From positions 1 through 6,303 of the forward strand of contig URYX01000108.1 of NCBI GenBank assembly GCA_900552225.1: a stretch of DNA of 6,303 nucleotides, given 5' to 3'. This stretch comes from an uncultured Oscillospiraceae bacterium. Its GTDB lineage: Bacteria > Bacillota > Clostridia > Oscillospirales > Acutalibacteraceae. The notes below the pieces were generated by a model, which made no database searches, was not told the origin of the DNA, and worked only from the letters and a program-made list of their open reading frames with translations. The position numbers and the translations under genes are program-made. The stretch's first letter is position 1. Each line of letters begins with the position of its first letter. Below, piece by piece: positions 6,215-6,303 of the stretch.

Positions 6215-6243
6215 AGTATACCACAAAAGGACCGGGGGTGCAA
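6215..6243 (-). promoter_or_regulatory. Sigma-A type promoter of mgtE
   Basis: Minus-strand -35 TTGCAC (6238-6243), 17 bases of spacer, then -10 TATACT (6215-6220) with TGG just before it (extended -10). Transcription should begin near 6208, leaving about 50 bases of leader. The -35 box is framed by a small inverted repeat, CGGGG-TTGCAC-CCCCG, which could be a regulatory site or chance in GC-rich DNA. Confidence 0.8.
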
Positions 6244-6268
6244 CCCCGAACCGCCCTGAAATCCCCGC

Positions 6269-6299
6269 AAAAAAGACAAAAAATGCCGCGCGCAGCATT
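6269..6299 (-). terminator. Rho-independent terminator of a gene beyond the right edge
   Basis: Read on the minus strand, AATGCTG-CGCG-CGGCATT makes a 7-bp stem (one G-T pair) with a 4-base loop (6282-6299), followed by TTTTGTC and a further run of six T. It ends a minus-strand transcript entering from beyond 6303 and insulates it from the mgtE promoter, which starts some 25 bases further on. Confidence 0.8.
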
Positions 6300-6303
6300 A
6301 AGC

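Noticed and set aside
6110..6298. Small minus-strand open frame of 62 codons across the mgtE promoter
   Set aside because: It overlaps the terminator, promoter, leader and start of mgtE in another frame, and shows no ribosome site or recognisable protein.

Overview
The window is a GC-rich, densely packed piece of bacterial chromosome in which every supported gene reads on the minus strand, that is, from high to low coordinates. The gene families, strong AAGGAGG-type ribosome binding sites, sigma-A type promoters and closest remembered protein styles point to a Bacillota (Clostridia) genome. A GC-rich gut Oscillospirales-like anaerobe is my guess; this is inference, not a taxonomic assignment. 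No rRNA, tRNA, CRISPR array, insertion sequence or phage gene is visible.

Right part (6303 down to 2843). A rho-independent terminator at the right edge (6269-6299) closes a transcript that comes from beyond the window. It is followed by a good promoter (6215-6243) and a short leader for mgtE, a complete CBS-domain Mg2+ channel/transporter (4782-6158). Next come a flavin-reductase-like FMN protein (4177-4686) and an AI-2E family membrane protein (2843-4153). No clear terminator separates the three, so they may share a transcript, although a weak candidate promoter lies in the 95-base gap before the flavin reductase.

Left part (2820 down to 1). This is a self-contained drug-efflux-type operon: a MarR regulator (2255-2692), a complete ABC exporter half-transporter (514-2247), and a second half-transporter running off the left edge (1-510). 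The gaps are 7 and 3 bases, and each downstream ribosome binding site is embedded in the end of the preceding gene. The complete ABC subunit has an Asp in place of the Walker B catalytic Glu and a Gln in place of the switch His. These are the hallmarks of the degenerate-site subunit of a heterodimeric exporter, so the truncated neighbour should be the catalytically canonical partner.

The most structured non-coding DNA is the 150-base gap between the AI-2E gene and marR. It holds a perfect 18-bp inverted repeat whose arms each contain the palindrome TAGACGTCTA. The copy nearer marR sits inside the spacer of, and overlaps the -35 box of, a near-consensus extended -10 promoter. The simplest reading is an autoregulated MarR switch with two operators: the regulator represses its own gene and the efflux pump until a ligand releases it. 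I saw no clear evidence of a wholly new biological system. The points most worth checking are the double operator, the asymmetric ABC pair, and the absence of a Mg2+ riboswitch before mgtE.
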